A stretch of DNA of 64,000 nt from a virus: positions 1-64,000 of the IMG/VR virus record IMGVR_UViG_3300030329_004107; one strand, written 5' to 3'. Positions 63,716 through 64,000 of this stretch are shown here, in pieces. The first letter of the stretch is position 1. Each line of letters opens with the position of its first letter. Both the position numbers and the translations under genes were made by a program. A model generated the notes under the pieces. The model was not told the origin of the DNA. It saw only the letters and a list, made by a program, of their open reading frames with translations, and searched no databases.

Positions 63716-63931
63716 TTAGTTGTCTCTATCGAAATAATCAGTATAGTGACCTTGTACATCTCCCGTCACTTTAGGATAAGTTTTTGGACGAATAGTGCTG
63801 TTCATCTCTAGCTGTCTATTATATATATCTACTTGCTGCTTACCGTAATCTGCAATAAAAAACGCTCTTTCTCTACACGGAAAAATATAGGCTGCTATCT
63901 TGATAAATATTTTAAACAGAAAAAGCCTCAT
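63716..63931 (-). CDS. Hypothetical protein
   Basis: A 71-aa protein with a hydrophobic N-terminus (MRLFLFKIFIKIAAYIFPC) that could be a membrane anchor. Unrecognised. Confidence 0.5.
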   Translation of the reverse strand: MRLFLFKIFIKIAAYIFPCRERAFFIADYGKQQVDIYNRQLEMNSTIRPKTYPKVTGDVQGHYTDYFDRDN

Positions 63932-63933
63932 GA

Positions 63934-64000
63934 TTAAACGCCTCCGGTGTCACTGGTTGAATCGGGCAAGTAATACTCTTCGCCTAGTTTATCTTCTCGA
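63934..64000 (-). CDS. Partial gene (C-terminus only)
   Basis: The frame is open from the window edge to a stop at 63934; the last residues are EDKLGEEYYLPDSTSDTGGV. The rest lies outside the window. Confidence 0.5.
   Translation of the reverse strand, partial: REDKLGEEYYLPDSTSDTGGV

Overview
This window is one part of a tailed double-stranded DNA phage genome (Caudoviricetes). The evidence is a complete head and packaging set (TerS-like protein, ERCC4 nuclease, TerL, portal, protease with scaffold, decoration-like protein, major capsid protein), collagen-like and LamG fibre proteins, a holin and lipoprotein lysis cassette, and rIIA/rIIB, PhoH, RuvB-like, ThyX and UV-endonuclease genes. Genes are tightly packed, many overlap by 4-11 nt, and almost all lie on the minus strand. 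Both window ends cut genes, so the genome is larger than 64 kb. No tape measure, tail tube, DNA polymerase or integrase is visible here. The host cannot be named. Canonical TTGACA/TATAAT-type promoters argue against a Bacteroidota host, and the Tat-type and lipobox signals point to a bacterial envelope.

Layout in coordinate order. 1-3.1 kb: two sulfotransferase-like genes (one fused to a glycosyltransferase domain) around a nucleotidyltransferase-fold gene. 3.1-9.8 kb: LamG protein and an 1830-aa collagen-like fibre with cupredoxin-like, C1q-like and LamG domains. 9.8-14.6 kb: capsid genes. 14.7-16.7 kb: holin, small membrane proteins and lipoproteins (lysis or envelope cassette). 16.8-20 kb: a tubulin/FtsZ-like GTPase and the portal. 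20-25.9 kb: a second collagen-like fibre, then a translationally coupled operon of zinc-ribbon protein, sigma factor with a probable AUA start, TerS-like, ERCC4 nuclease and TerL. 26-27.2 kb: the only plus-strand genes (HExxH protein, ClpP-like protease, small protein). 27.3-28.8 kb: PhoH and a 2OG-Fe(II) oxygenase. 29-36.8 kb: an accessory zone of tiny genes, one tRNA-Arg(UCU) and several families of repeated regulatory elements. 36.9-41.8 kb: GP88-like, DUF932-like and RuvB-like genes. 41.9-42.98 kb: AT-rich, iteron-bearing, origin-like segment. 43-48 kb: rIIB, rIIA and a full-size sigma-70. 48.3-53.9 kb: many very small genes in paralogous sets. 53.9-64 kb: UV endonuclease, a structured non-coding region, Coq4-like, HIT-like, Tat-lipoprotein, secreted STN-like, deoxyribosyltransferase-like, ribosomal protein bS21, ThyX and PD-(D/E)XK-like genes.

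The most unusual theme is gene expression. About twenty minus-strand sigma-70-type promoters place the start codon at or within about 5 nt of the predicted transcription start, so many early-region genes look leaderless. A second family of twelve 22-bp elements matches the sigma-54 -24/-12 pattern (GG-N10-GC) and sits just upstream of small genes and of the tRNA gene. Hairpin repeats separate the transcription units. The phage carries two sigma factors and a bS21 homologue, which together could redirect both host transcription and ribosome start-site choice. A prolyl-hydroxylase-like enzyme occurs with Gly-Pro-X collagen-like fibres, and a tubulin-like gene lies inside the structural module. 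More than ten membrane microproteins of 21-44 residues are easily missed.
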